64,000 bases of DNA from Pseudomaricurvus sp965656525 (GCA_965656525.1 CBFHKY010000013.1:37103-101102); one strand, 5' to 3'; shown: positions 1 to 8,763, counted from the first letter of the stretch. Notes: generated by a model not told the origin, from the sequence alone. A program made the numbers and translations.

Positions 1-210
1 GACAAAGAGGGCGGTTTTCCCATGCCGGTTACGGTGATTATGGGGGACAAAGATGAGCTGGTGGACGCCGACGGGGTTTACCGTTGGGTGGATGAGTTAT
101 CATCACCGGTATCACTGTTGCGTTATCAAGAGGCCTCTCATTTCTTTCACGGTGCACTTGTGGTTCTAAAGCGCGACCTTCAGGCTCACATCTTAAAGGT
201 GCTCCTGTAG
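1..210 (+). CDS. alpha/beta hydrolase, C-terminal fragment (COG2945-like)
   Basis: The reading frame is open from the first base of the window and stops at 210, so only the last 69 residues are present. The visible part reads like the end of a small alpha/beta hydrolase. It has a strand ending in GDKDELVD, where an acidic residue of the catalytic triad usually sits, and then ASHFFHG, where the catalytic histidine sits. The HFFHG motif followed by a short helix is typical of the COG2945 'predicted alpha/beta superfamily hydrolase' group. The nucleophile region lies outside the window, so substrate and activity cannot be judged. The apparent ATG at 22 is internal. Confidence 0.75.
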   Translation, partial: DKEGGFPMPVTVIMGDKDELVDADGVYRWVDELSSPVSLLRYQEASHFFHGALVVLKRDLQAHILKVLL

Positions 211-348
211 CGATTAGGCATTTTCATTAATCATCGCTGTCTTTGGTGAGCGGTACATCATGGTGCCCAATATTCAGACTTCACACCGGCAGTTTGGCGT
301 ACAAAAAAGGCACAAAATAAGCTCTGGTTGAGCGATTGAGAGCGTAAT

Positions 349-1491
349 ATGACAGCAAATACATCGGCAACCCCTTGGGAGCGTTACCAGCAGGATTTAC
401 AGCGCGAAGGCTTCAATTATGACCCCGCACAAGAGATGGCTGTGCGCCACCTTCAGGACTTGTACGATCGTTTGGTTAAAGCGTGGGAAGCCGACCAAGC
501 TGCGGAGCATGCAGGCGGCTTAGTCGCCAAGTTTAAGTCAGCCTTTAAAGGGCGGCACACCAGGACTTTAGAGAAGGGTTTGTATTTTTGGGGGGGTGTG
601 GGGCGCGGTAAAACCTATTTGATGGATAACTTTTACGAGTGCTTGCCCTTTGAGCATAAAATGCGAGCGCATTTTCATCGTTTCATGCGCCGTGTGCATC
701 ATGAGCTTAAAACGCTCGACGGCCAGAAAAATCCGTTAGAGATTGTTGCTGATCGCTTGGCCAGTGAGGCGCGGGTGATTTGTTTTGATGAGTTTTTTGT
801 CACAGACATTACCGATGCCATGATTTTAGGCAATCTTATCCAAGCGTTATTCAATCGAGGCGTGTCTCTGGTGGCAACTTCGAACATTGTGCCAGATGGC
901 CTCTATAAGGATGGCCTGCAGCGGGCCCGTTTTTTGCCGGCCATTGATATGTTGAATAGGTTCACGTTGGTGGTCAATGTGGATGGTGGTGTAGATTATC
1001 GCTTGCGCGCATTAGAACAAGCTGAATTGTATCACTACCCGCTGGATCAGACTGCTGATGCGAGCCTACAAGCCAGTTTCGAAAGCCTTGTGGTTGATGG
1101 GTCGGTAGTGCAGAAAGATGTGGCGATCGAAGTGGAGGGGCGTCCAGTGCAGGCCCGTTATGAGGCTGAAGATGTGGCGTGGTTTGATTTTCTGGCGCTT
1201 TGCGATGGGCCTCGCTCCCAGAACGATTACATCGAGCTGGCAAAGGAGTTCCATGCAGTATTGGTGTCGAACATCCCACCTTTGGGGCGTGAGACCGATG
1301 ATCAGGCAAGGCGATTTATTAATTTGGTGGATGAATTTTATGATCGCAACGTTAAGTTGATCGTTTCTGCTGCCATGCCGTTGTCTGAGATGTACGCCGG
1401 CGGAAAGCTGAATTTTGAATTTGAGCGCACAACCAGTCGCTTGTTGGAAATGCAAAGCCAAGAATACTTAGCGGCGCCTCATCGCCCTTAG
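349..1491 (+). CDS. zapE: cell division protein ZapE (AFG1-like ATPase)
   Basis: This 380-residue P-loop ATPase of the AFG1/ZapE family is a cytoplasmic protein that associates with the Z-ring in Gammaproteobacteria. The Walker A motif is GGVGRGKT (about residues 82-89) and the Walker B motif is ICFDEF followed by FVTD (about residues 144-152). The length matches the family. The ATG at 349 is preceded by a GAGAG Shine-Dalgarno six bases upstream. The gene sits directly before rplM-rpsI, its usual place in this class. A separate promoter for rplM follows, so zapE is probably its own transcription unit. Confidence 0.95.
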   Translation: MTANTSATPWERYQQDLQREGFNYDPAQEMAVRHLQDLYDRLVKAWEADQAAEHAGGLVAKFKSAFKGRHTRTLEKGLYFWGGVGRGKTYLMDNFYECLPFEHKMRAHFHRFMRRVHHELKTLDGQKNPLEIVADRLASEARVICFDEFFVTDITDAMILGNLIQALFNRGVSLVATSNIVPDGLYKDGLQRARFLPAIDMLNRFTLVVNVDGGVDYRLRALEQAELYHYPLDQTADASLQASFESLVVDGSVVQKDVAIEVEGRPVQARYEAEDVAWFDFLALCDGPRSQNDYIELAKEFHAVLVSNIPPLGRETDDQARRFINLVDEFYDRNVKLIVSAAMPLSEMYAGGKLNFEFERTTSRLLEMQSQEYLAAPHRP

Positions 1492-1525
1492 TAGCTTGGA
1501 TTCGTTGTGACGGGCCGTAAAGTAC

Positions 1526-1554
1526 TTGCTTTTGGTGCTTTATATCCTTAAAAT
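1526..1554 (+). promoter_or_regulatory. sigma70-type promoter of rplM-rpsI
   Basis: TTGCTT (1526-1531) and TAAAAT (1549-1554) are separated by exactly 17 bases and lie 60-88 bases upstream of the rplM start. This gives a leader of about 50 nt. It is read from the sequence only. Confidence 0.6.
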
Positions 1555-1613
1555 CCGCGCTCCCATTTTTGGGCTTAATGAATTTTTTATTTAGACCGTC
1601 GAAGGCATACAAC

Positions 1614-2042
1614 ATGAAGACATATACTGCCAAATCGGAATCAGTCCAACGTGACTGGTACGTTATCGACGCAGAAGGCAAGACTCTGGGCCGCATGGCT
1701 GCAGAAATCGCTACTCGTCTGCGCGGTAAGCATAAGCCTGAGTTCACACCTCATGTGGACACAGGTGACTATATTGTCGTAATCAACGCTGCAAAAGTAG
1801 CTGTGACTGGCAATAAAGCAAAAGACAAGATGTACTACCATCACACTGGTTTCATCGGCGGCATCAAGTCGATAAGCTTTGAAAAGCTAATCGACAAAGC
1901 GCCTGAGCGTACGATTCAATCTGCTGTAAAAGGCATGTTACCTCGTGGCCCTCTGGGTCGTGCTATGTTCAAAAAGCTGAAAGTTTATGCTGGAACTGAG
2001 CACCCACACGCTGCTCAGCAGCCTAAAGAATTGAACGTTTAA
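1614..2042 (+). CDS. rplM: 50S ribosomal protein L13
   Basis: L13 is an early-assembling protein of the large ribosomal subunit. The product has 142 residues, the same as in E. coli, beginning MKTYTAK and carrying the family's GRMAAEIATRLRGKHK, the HHTGF segment and GMLPRGPLGR. An in-frame upstream TTG at 1569 would add 15 unconserved residues, so the ATG at 1614 is the start. It is followed after 16 bases by rpsI and forms the usual rplM-rpsI operon. Confidence 0.97.
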   Translation: MKTYTAKSESVQRDWYVIDAEGKTLGRMAAEIATRLRGKHKPEFTPHVDTGDYIVVINAAKVAVTGNKAKDKMYYHHTGFIGGIKSISFEKLIDKAPERTIQSAVKGMLPRGPLGRAMFKKLKVYAGTEHPHAAQQPKELNV

Positions 2043-2058
2043 TCAGGAGCGGATGATA

Positions 2059-2451
2059 ATGGCTGCAACCCAATATTACGGTACCGGACGCCGTAAAACC
2101 TCTACTGCTCGTGTATTCATTGCACAGGGCACTGGTAATATCGTTGTTAACGATAAAACTCTAGATGAGTACTTCGGTCGTGAAGTGGCTCGTATGATCG
2201 TGCGTCAGCCTCTTGAGCTGGTGGACATGGTTGAGAAATTTGATATCAAAGTTACCGTTAAAGGTGGCGGTAGTTTTGGTCAGGCTGGTGCAATTCGCCA
2301 CGGTCTGACTCGCGCTCTGATGGAATATGACGAAAGTCTGCGTCAGTCCTTGCGTGCTGCGGGTTATGTGACTCGTGATGCTCGTGAAGTTGAACGTAAG
2401 AAAGTGGGTCTGCGTAAAGCACGTAAGAAGCCTCAGTTCTCAAAGCGTTAA
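2059..2451 (+). CDS. rpsI: 30S ribosomal protein S9
   Basis: S9 is a small-subunit protein whose basic C-terminal tail (KKPQFSKR here) reaches the P-site tRNA. The product has 130 residues starting MAATQYYGTGRRK, as in other Gammaproteobacteria. An ATG six bases earlier (2053) would leave only three bases after the AGGAG Shine-Dalgarno (2045-2049). The ATG at 2059 leaves nine bases and matches the family start, so it was chosen. The gene ends the rplM operon at a strong terminator. Confidence 0.97.
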   Translation: MAATQYYGTGRRKTSTARVFIAQGTGNIVVNDKTLDEYFGREVARMIVRQPLELVDMVEKFDIKVTVKGGGSFGQAGAIRHGLTRALMEYDESLRQSLRAAGYVTRDAREVERKKVGLRKARKKPQFSKR

Positions 2452-2512
2452 TCTTATTTTGCAAGCGTTTGGCGAGTGCTTTTTTCTCGACAGGCGTTTT
2501 GTTTAAAGCTTG

Positions 2513-2543
2513 GCCCAGATTGGAACAGTCTGGGCTTTTTTTT
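2513..2543 (+). terminator. rho-independent terminator of rplM-rpsI
   Basis: GCCCAGA (2513-2519) pairs with TCTGGGC (2529-2535) around a 9-base loop and is followed by eight T residues. It separates the ribosomal protein operon from petA. Confidence 0.88.
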
Positions 2544-2738
2544 GTGTGGCGTTTTGTAAAAGCCCTTAGTCTGTGAGTGGTTTTGCCTTGTCAGTTGAGG
2601 GTAACTTCTTTAATATGTGGCGATTTTTAAGATCTATCTTACGCAACCGTAAACCTTTGAAATTCAGTAAGTTACTCACTGCGATATGAATCATTCGGTT
2701 CATGGGCAAAAGTAACTCGGTGATGGGAGAAAAACGTC

Positions 2739-3338
2739 ATGAGCAATGACGGAGTAAATGCAGGCCGGCGCCGTTTTTTAACAGCCGCTACCGCTGTGGT
2801 AGGGACTGTAGGGGCTGTAGGGGCGGCCGTTCCTTTTGTGGCCTCTTGGAATCCAAGTGCTAAGGCGAAAGCCGCAGGTGCCCCAGTTAAAGCGAACATC
2901 GGCAAGATTGAGCCGGGCCAAATGATTACCGTCGAATGGCGAGGTAAGCCAGTTTACGTTGTGAGACGTACAAAACAGGGCTTATTAAACCTAGAAAAGC
3001 TGAACGACGTGGTACGTGACCCCGAATCTTTAGAGCCCCAACAGCCTGAATATGTTAAAGGCATTGCCCGCTCTATTCCCGGCAAAGAAGAATATGTCAT
3101 TCTTTTGGGTTTGTGTACCCATCTCGGATGCGCGCCCCTGTTCCGTCCCGAAGTCGGTGCTGCTGACCTAGGTGGTGATGAGTGGTTGGGTGGGTTTTTC
3201 TGCCCTTGTCATGGCTCCAAATACGATCTGGCAGGGCGAGTTTACAAGGCCGTTCCAGCGCCGCTTAATTTGGAAGTTCCCCCTCATCGATACGATTCCG
3301 CTTCCGTTGTCACTATCGGACTGGATCAGGAGGCCTAA
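2739..3338 (+). CDS. petA: ubiquinol-cytochrome c reductase, Rieske iron-sulfur subunit
   Basis: This is the Rieske subunit of the bc1 complex, which takes electrons from quinol at the Qo site and passes them to cytochrome c1. It has 199 residues. The N-terminus carries a twin-arginine signal (GRRRFLTAA) followed by one hydrophobic anchor, so the folded 2Fe-2S domain is exported by Tat and stays membrane-tethered. The cluster ligands are in CTHLGC (about residues 126-131) and CPCHGS (about residues 151-156), giving two Cys and two His plus the disulfide pair. The stop is two bases before the cytochrome b/c1 frame, whose AGGAGG Shine-Dalgarno lies inside the petA end, so the two are translationally coupled. 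Confidence 0.96.
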   Translation: MSNDGVNAGRRRFLTAATAVVGTVGAVGAAVPFVASWNPSAKAKAAGAPVKANIGKIEPGQMITVEWRGKPVYVVRRTKQGLLNLEKLNDVVRDPESLEPQQPEYVKGIARSIPGKEEYVILLGLCTHLGCAPLFRPEVGAADLGGDEWLGGFFCPCHGSKYDLAGRVYKAVPAPLNLEVPPHRYDSASVVTIGLDQEA

Positions 3339-3340
3339 CT

Positions 3341-5575
3341 ATGAAACGGATGATGGATTTAGTTGATTGGATTGATGCCCGGCTACCCATAGTACGCGCG
3401 TGGGAAACCCACATGAGCAAGTACTACGCCCCCAAAAATTTTAATTTTTGGTACTTTTTTGGCGTGCTGTCAATTCTTGTTTTGGTCAATCAGCTGTTAA
3501 CCGGCATATGGTTGACAATGAATTTTACACCAAGTGCTGAAGGTGCTTTTGCCTCTGTTGAATACATCATGCGTGATGTGGAGTATGGCTGGCTATTGCG
3601 TTACCTTCATTCTACCGGTGCGTCGGCATTTTTCGTGGTTGTGTACCTGCACATGTTCCGTGGTCTGATGTATGGCTCATACAAGGCGCCTCGTGAGTTG
3701 GTGTGGATCTTCGGTATGACCATCTACTTGGCTCTTATGGCTGAAGCCTTTATGGGGTATGTGCTGCCATGGGGTCAGATGTCTTACTGGGGGGCTCAGG
3801 TTATTGTTTCTCTGTTCGGGGCGGTGCCTTACATTGGTGATGCATTGGTAGAATGGATCCGCGGTGACTTTTTGATTTCAGGTGCAACACTAAATCGTTT
3901 CTTTGCTTTGCATGTTGTGGCTCTGCCTATCGTGATTCTGGCGTTAGTGGTGATGCACATTCTGGCATTGCACGAAGTGGGCTCAAACAACCCAGATGGC
4001 ATTGATATTAAAAAGAACAAAGATGAAAACGGTATCCCTCGCGATGGCGTGCCTTTCCATCCGTTTTACACCGTACACGACTTGGTGGGCATTACGGTCT
4101 TTCTCTTCGTGTTTTGTGTTGTTGTGTTCTTTATGCCAGAAATGGGTGGCTTTTTCTTAGAGTATGCAAACTTTGAAGAAGCTAATGGTCTGAAAACACC
4201 TGCGCACATTGCTCCCGTTTGGTATTTCACACCCTTCTACGCCATTTTGCGCGCCGTTACCTTTGAAATTAACTCGGTTCTTAACGCCAAGTTCTTAGGT
4301 CTTGCCGCTATGGGTGGTGCAATTGCGATTTTGTTCGTATTGCCCTGGTTGGACAAAAGCCCCGTAAGATCGATGCGCTACAAAGGCAACTTACCCCGTG
4401 GGCATCTAATGCTATTTGCTGCCATGTTCGTTGTACTGGGTTACCTTGGTGTTCAATCACCAACACCAGCCCGTACGATCTTGTCGCAAATTGCAACGGT
4501 CTACTATTTTGCGTACTTCTTGTTGATGCCGGTATTTACTAATCCACTGCAGAAGCAAACAACGGTTGTTAACATTATTCTCTCGGTTCTTTTGGGTGGA
4601 TTGATTGTCAAACTGGCGTTGCTGGATGGGTATACGGCGAAAGACGGATTTGTTTCACCTGTTGTGACCATTTTTGGTGTGCTGGTTGGTTTGTTGGTCA
4701 TTGCTACTCCTTGGTTAACCGCGAAAGACAGCGTTGCAGAAGAGCCCACACGTGTACAAATGAAAGGCTTGCCAAAGCTGTTGGTGCTGGGTGGTTTTGT
4801 TCTGTTTTTGATCCTTGTGATTGTTCCTATCAAGGCGGTTGCTGCCGGCGGTGAATTTGCTTGTGGTACGATCCCTTGTGATCATATGGAACCCGACCTA
4901 ACGGACAAGGCTTCGCTGCAAAGTGGCGCAAAGTGGTTTGCAAACTATTGTATGGGTTGTCATTCCGCTAAGTTTTCCCGCTACAACCGTGTGGCGGAAG
5001 ACTTAGGTATTCCTGATCAGGTTATGTTGGATAATATGGTGTTTGGTGATCAGAAGGTCGGTGACTTGATGAACATCTCCATGCAAGCTGAACAGTCGAA
5101 GGGGTGGTTTGGTGCGGCTCCTCCGGATCTAACGTTAGTGGCGCGTGCTCGTTCTCCCGAGTGGCTGTATACCTATCTGCGTAACTTCTATGCTGATTCA
5201 ACTCGTCCAACGGGTGTGAACAACAAGGTGTTTGATAAAGTTGCAATGCCTCATGTGCTTATGGAGCTTCAAGGACTTCCCGAGTGTGCTCCTGGCCCTG
5301 TCTACGAGCATGGGCGTATTAAACGAGATACGGTTACTGGTCAGCCTATTGCCGATGATCCATGTGGTACACTAACGGTAGGTGATGTTAAAGGTACCAT
5401 GTCAGAAGCAGAGTTTGATAAAGCTGTTTATGACTTGGTCAACTTTTTAGAATATGTCGCTGAACCTGTTGCTGTTCAGCGCCAGCAGATTGGAACCTAT
5501 GTCTTGTTGTTTCTCTGCGTATTGTTTGTGTTTGTCTACCTATTGAACAAAGAGTATTGGAGAGACATTCACTAA
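3341..5575 (+). CDS. cytochrome b-cytochrome c1 fusion polyprotein of the bc1 complex
   Basis: One uninterrupted 744-residue frame holds both remaining bc1 subunits. Residues 1-400 are cytochrome b: haem ligands H90/H104 and H191/H206, and Qo motif P-V-W-Y at 292-295. Residues 500-744 are cytochrome c1: CMGCH haem-attachment site at 537-541, the AAPPDL segment, and a C-terminal membrane anchor (about 715-737). Between them lie two predicted helices not expected in a usual cytochrome b (about 409-431 and 436-459). A third (about 479-501) ends in AVAAGG, which looks like a signal-peptidase site. Bradyrhizobium FbcH is a known b/c1 precursor cut in this way. Most gammaproteobacterial petB and petC are separate genes. 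Processing here is inferred from that precedent. The PVWY motif is normal for this class. Confidence 0.93.
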   Translation: MKRMMDLVDWIDARLPIVRAWETHMSKYYAPKNFNFWYFFGVLSILVLVNQLLTGIWLTMNFTPSAEGAFASVEYIMRDVEYGWLLRYLHSTGASAFFVVVYLHMFRGLMYGSYKAPRELVWIFGMTIYLALMAEAFMGYVLPWGQMSYWGAQVIVSLFGAVPYIGDALVEWIRGDFLISGATLNRFFALHVVALPIVILALVVMHILALHEVGSNNPDGIDIKKNKDENGIPRDGVPFHPFYTVHDLVGITVFLFVFCVVVFFMPEMGGFFLEYANFEEANGLKTPAHIAPVWYFTPFYAILRAVTFEINSVLNAKFLGLAAMGGAIAILFVLPWLDKSPVRSMRYKGNLPRGHLMLFAAMFVVLGYLGVQSPTPARTILSQIATVYYFAYFLLMPVFTNPLQKQTTVVNIILSVLLGGLIVKLALLDGYTAKDGFVSPVVTIFGVLVGLLVIATPWLTAKDSVAEEPTRVQMKGLPKLLVLGGFVLFLILVIVPIKAVAAGGEFACGTIPCDHMEPDLTDKASLQSGAKWFANYCMGCHSAKFSRYNRVAEDLGIPDQVMLDNMVFGDQKVGDLMNISMQAEQSKGWFGAAPPDLTLVARARSPEWLYTYLRNFYADSTRPTGVNNKVFDKVAMPHVLMELQGLPECAPGPVYEHGRIKRDTVTGQPIADDPCGTLTVGDVKGTMSEAEFDKAVYDLVNFLEYVAEPVAVQRQQIGTYVLLFLCVLFVFVYLLNKEYWRDIH

Positions 5576-5598
5576 GCTCCAAGTACTCTAATTTACTC

Positions 5599-5632
5599 GG
5601 GCGGGTTGCTTTTGAGCAATCCGCCCGTTTCT
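5599..5632 (+). terminator. rho-independent terminator after the pet genes
   Basis: A 12-bp stem with one G-T pair runs from GGGCGG (from 5599) through TTGCT, with AGCAA and CCGCCC (to 5626) on the other arm and a short TTTG loop. A T-rich stretch follows. It lies just before sspA, which probably has its own or read-through expression. Confidence 0.75.
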
Positions 5633-5663
5633 ATTTTTAATTGTTTAGATTGAGGTGAAGCTA

Positions 5664-6296
5664 ATGGGCGTTGTGGCCAAGCGTTCTTCCATGACTTATT
5701 TTTCCGATGCGCGTGATCATTACAGTCATCGTGTTCGCATAGTCCTGGCCGAAAAGGGTGTCTCTGTAGACATCATTGATGTTGATCCTGCCAATAAGCC
5801 TGAAGAGCTGGCAGAGTTAAACCCGTACAATGCTTTACCAACTTTGGTGGATCGTGACCTGTCTCTTTATGAAACCAAGGTGATGATGGAATATTTAGAT
5901 GAGCGTTTTCCTCATCCACCTCTATTACCAGTATACCCCGTAGCTCGTGCTCAGAGTCGTCTGTGGATGCATCGCATCGAAAATGACTGGAGCCCTATGG
6001 TCGATACGATTTTAAATGGTAAAAATAAAGAGGCAGCCGCGAAAGCACGTAAAGAGCTGAAAGATAGTTTGCTCACTATTGCGCCTATTTTTATGGAATT
6101 GCCTTTTTTTATGAGCGAAGAGTTTACTATCGTAGACTGTTGCCTAGCTCCGATCTTGTGGCGCTTGAAAGAGATGGAAATTGAGCTGCCAAAAACAAAA
6201 CAAGCCAAGCCGTTGCAGGATTATATGGATCGTTTGTTTGCTCGTGAATCTTTTCAAGAGAGCTTAACAGAGATTGAAAAAGAGATGTGTCTCTAA
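5664..6296 (+). CDS. sspA: stringent starvation protein A
   Basis: SspA is a GST-fold protein without glutathione transferase activity that binds RNA polymerase and alters transcription in stationary phase and under acid stress. The product has 210 residues. Conserved stretches include the thioredoxin-like N-domain (SHRVRIVLAEKGV), NPYNALPTLVDR, the family hallmark YLDERFPHPPL followed by PVYPVARA, and a C-terminal helical domain. A GTG at 5655 is in frame, but the GAGGTGAAG Shine-Dalgarno overlaps it, so the ATG at 5664 is the likely start. It is followed by sspB, as in E. coli. Confidence 0.95.
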   Translation: MGVVAKRSSMTYFSDARDHYSHRVRIVLAEKGVSVDIIDVDPANKPEELAELNPYNALPTLVDRDLSLYETKVMMEYLDERFPHPPLLPVYPVARAQSRLWMHRIENDWSPMVDTILNGKNKEAAAKARKELKDSLLTIAPIFMELPFFMSEEFTIVDCCLAPILWRLKEMEIELPKTKQAKPLQDYMDRLFARESFQESLTEIEKEMCL

Positions 6297-6337
6297 TTAA
6301 TAGGTAACCAATTGTTTGCATCAGGGGTATCAACATC

Positions 6338-6739
6338 ATGACAATGACTTCCAGTCGTCCTTACATGATCCGTGCACTGTATGAGTGGATTGTCGATAAT
6401 AGTTGCACCCCGTACCTATTGGTCGATGCGCATGCAAATGGTGTGACGGTACCCCAACAGTTTGTGAATAAAGACGGTCAAATCGTATTGAATATCGCTC
6501 CAAGTGCCGTTATGGGGCTGGAGATTGAAAACAACGCGGTAATGTTCAATGCCCGTTTCGGCGGTATTCCTACGGATATCTATGTACCAAGTTCGGGTGT
6601 TCTAGGGATATATGCTCGCGAGAATGGTCAGGGCATGATCTTTGAGCCAGAACCTGAGCGTGACCCTCCAACTCCTGAGCCGTCAGACCAAGACACTGCG
6701 TCAAAAGGAAATCGGCCTAGCTTGAAAGTAGTTAAGTAA
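6338..6739 (+). CDS. sspB: ClpXP protease specificity-enhancing factor SspB
   Basis: SspB tethers ssrA-tagged proteins to ClpXP. The 133-residue product has the dimeric substrate-binding domain at about residues 5-110, with SRPYMIRALYEWIVDN, HANGVTVP and GGIPTDIYVP. A proline- and acid-rich flexible linker follows. It ends in RPSLKVVK, which corresponds to the ClpX-binding (XB) tail of E. coli SspB. Adaptor function therefore looks intact. The ATG at 6338 is followed two codons later by another ATG (6344), and either could be used. Confidence 0.95.
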   Translation: MTMTSSRPYMIRALYEWIVDNSCTPYLLVDAHANGVTVPQQFVNKDGQIVLNIAPSAVMGLEIENNAVMFNARFGGIPTDIYVPSSGVLGIYARENGQGMIFEPEPERDPPTPEPSDQDTASKGNRPSLKVVK

Positions 6740-6781
6740 GGCCTTTGCGTTAAGTCTTGATAAACGCAAAAGTTACACTTT

Positions 6782-6819
6782 AAACAGGGTGCTGAAATGG
6801 AAATATCAGCACCCTGTTT
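6782..6819. terminator. bidirectional terminator between sspB and cysK
   Basis: A perfect 14-bp inverted repeat lies between two converging genes. AAACAGGGTGCTGA (6782-6795) pairs with TCAGCACCCTGTTT (6806-6819) around a 10-base loop. Each outer edge is A- or T-rich. Confidence 0.8.
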
Positions 6820-6868
6820 CGTTAGGCACCCCTAGTCTTATTATAGATTTTGATCGTTCTTGCTCTTG

Positions 6869-7837
6869 TTATTGATTCAGTTCTTTTTCGCTGAACTGAC
6901 CTGAAAATAAGGGGCTAGATAGGTAGCGCTCCCCAGAATCCGGAAGAATCACAACAATGTTTTTACCGGTATTTTCAGGCAGATCGGCTTGTCTGAGTGC
7001 GGCACACAATGCGGCACCCGAAGAGATGCCCGCTAAAATACCTTCCCCTTGCATAAGTTGATGAGCTGCCGCTATGGCGTCTTCGTTACTTATTTGTTCG
7101 GTGTCATCAATCAATGATAAATCCAAATTTTTCGGAATAAAGCCAGCGCCAATACCCTGTATTTTGTGAGGGCTGTGAGTGAGCTCTTCGCCAGCTAAGG
7201 TTTGTCTGATGAGCGGAGAGGACTCAGGTTCGACGGCAACGGTCTTAACGTTAGCACCCTTTTGGGCCTTGAGGTAACGGCTGGTACCACTGATCGTACC
7301 ACCTGTTCCCACGCCGGCAACAAAGATATCGATTTTTCCCTCCAGCGCTTCGTAAATCTCCGGGCCGGTAGTTTTTTCGTGAATCTCTGGGTTGGCTGGG
7401 TTTTCAAATTGTTTTGGCATAAATGTGTTTTCTGGGTCGCTGGCGAGCAGAGCCTCGGCCTTGCTGATGGATGCTTTGATGCCCAGCTCACCAGGGGTTA
7501 ACTCAAGGTGAGCACCGAGAGCTTTAATGAGTTGTCGGCGCTCTAGACTCATTGTGCTGGGCATAACCAGCGTCAGTTGATAGCCTTTGGCTGCGCAAAC
7601 AAAAGCGAGCGCGATACCCGTGTTGCCGCTGGTCGGCTCGACGACTTTCATACCTGGCTTAAGCACACCACGTTTCTCTGCATCCCAGATCATATTGGCA
7701 CCAATACGACACTTTACGGAAAAGGCAGGATTGCGGGATTCAATCTTGGCGTAGACGTTCTTATCTGTAATATTGTTCAGCTTTACCAGCGGTGTATTGC
7801 CAATGCTCTGAGCATTGTCGTTAAGAAAGCTTGCCAT
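6869..7837 (-). CDS. cysK: cysteine synthase A (O-acetylserine sulfhydrylase)
   Basis: This PLP enzyme makes L-cysteine from O-acetylserine and sulfide in the cytoplasm. It has 322 residues. The PLP-binding lysine is K42 in FSVKCR. TSGNTG and GVGTGGT bind substrate and cofactor phosphate, and DSGERYLS is near the C-terminus. The SVKCRIGANMIWDAE segment is typical of CysK rather than CysM. The start ATG is preceded by AAGGGAT. A TACAAT hexamer on the minus strand (7877-7882) is a possible -10 element, but I see no good -35. Confidence 0.94.
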   Translation of the reverse strand: MASFLNDNAQSIGNTPLVKLNNITDKNVYAKIESRNPAFSVKCRIGANMIWDAEKRGVLKPGMKVVEPTSGNTGIALAFVCAAKGYQLTLVMPSTMSLERRQLIKALGAHLELTPGELGIKASISKAEALLASDPENTFMPKQFENPANPEIHEKTTGPEIYEALEGKIDIFVAGVGTGGTISGTSRYLKAQKGANVKTVAVEPESSPLIRQTLAGEELTHSPHKIQGIGAGFIPKNLDLSLIDDTEQISNEDAIAAAHQLMQGEGILAGISSGAALCAALRQADLPENTGKNIVVILPDSGERYLSSPLFSGQFSEKELNQ

Positions 7838-8040
7838 CTGCTTATCCCTTAATATTTGTGAGTAATAAGATCATTCATTGTAGCGTGTTGAGCCTTAACA
7901 GGAAAATTGATGAACCATAACAAAGTGCTGGGCGTAGACTATAGTAAGAGAGCGTGGTGAAGATAAGCTAGTTGGAGCCTCACTGGGCTCTCTGCCATGA
8001 CAATAATAATTTCAGCTTTAGTGTTATAGAGGGTTCTACG

Positions 8041-8658
8041 ATGGCGTTATTTCAGCATACGTTCGGTATCTTTCTTCACCCAGGCAAAGAATGGCGAGCC
8101 ATTCGTAACGACCGGCATTCATTTTTACAGATATTCATTAGCCACGTGCCTTTCTTGGCTTTAATTCCTACATTAGCGGCTTATTATGGCGTGACTCAAG
8201 TTGGCTGGAGTGTAGGTGATGGCGACCCTGTTAGGCTGACAAGCGCGAGTGCCATGAGTTTATGCGGTGCAACTTACGCAGCACTGTTGATAGGTGTTTA
8301 TGTTTTTGGCGAGTTTATTAACTGGATGGCCAAGACTTATGGCGTGACCGACCCTGAGGATGTGAAGCATTACGAGGGTACGGCATTGGCAGTTTACAGC
8401 ACGACACCCTTGTTTTTGGTGGGTATTTTTCAAGTTTATCCTGATATCTGGTTTAACGCTGTTGTGACAGCTCTGGCCGGCGGTTACGGTGTTTATCTTG
8501 TGTATCAAGGAATTCCAATTTTAATGAATATTGCTAAAGAGCGAGCGTTCATGTACGCCACTTCTGTGGTTACGGTGGGGTTGGTATTGATGGTGATGGT
8601 ACGGATTGGTTCTGTATTGGCTTGGGGTATGGGTATCGGGCCAGTTTACGTAGATTAA
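8041..8658 (+). CDS. Yip1-family inner membrane protein (DUF1282-like)
   Basis: The product has 205 residues with five or six hydrophobic helices and no catalytic motif. The N-terminal FLHPGKEWRAIRND, followed by a membrane region with SHVPFLALIP, is characteristic of bacterial Yip1/DUF1282 proteins of unknown function. The frame extends upstream to 7972, but the added residues are polar and unconserved. The ATG at 8041 has an AGAGGG Shine-Dalgarno seven bases upstream. It is divergent from cysK and shares a 200-base intergenic region with it. Confidence 0.8.
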   Translation: MALFQHTFGIFLHPGKEWRAIRNDRHSFLQIFISHVPFLALIPTLAAYYGVTQVGWSVGDGDPVRLTSASAMSLCGATYAALLIGVYVFGEFINWMAKTYGVTDPEDVKHYEGTALAVYSTTPLFLVGIFQVYPDIWFNAVVTALAGGYGVYLVYQGIPILMNIAKERAFMYATSVVTVGLVLMVMVRIGSVLAWGMGIGPVYVD

Positions 8659-8763
8659 TAGCGTGTATGTATATGTAGAATGCGTTGCTCTTTTGCCTTT
8701 GATGCTATTGGCGGAAATTGAAAGGCTGTCTGTTTATGTGCCACTCTAGCCGTTTCAGAGTCT

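Noticed and set aside
974..1461. Long minus-strand frames inside zapE
   Set aside because: They are shadows of the coding frame with no recognisable protein features.
4214..4225. PVWY instead of PEWY at the Qo site of cytochrome b
   Set aside because: This variant is known for gammaproteobacterial cytochrome b, so it is not an anomaly.
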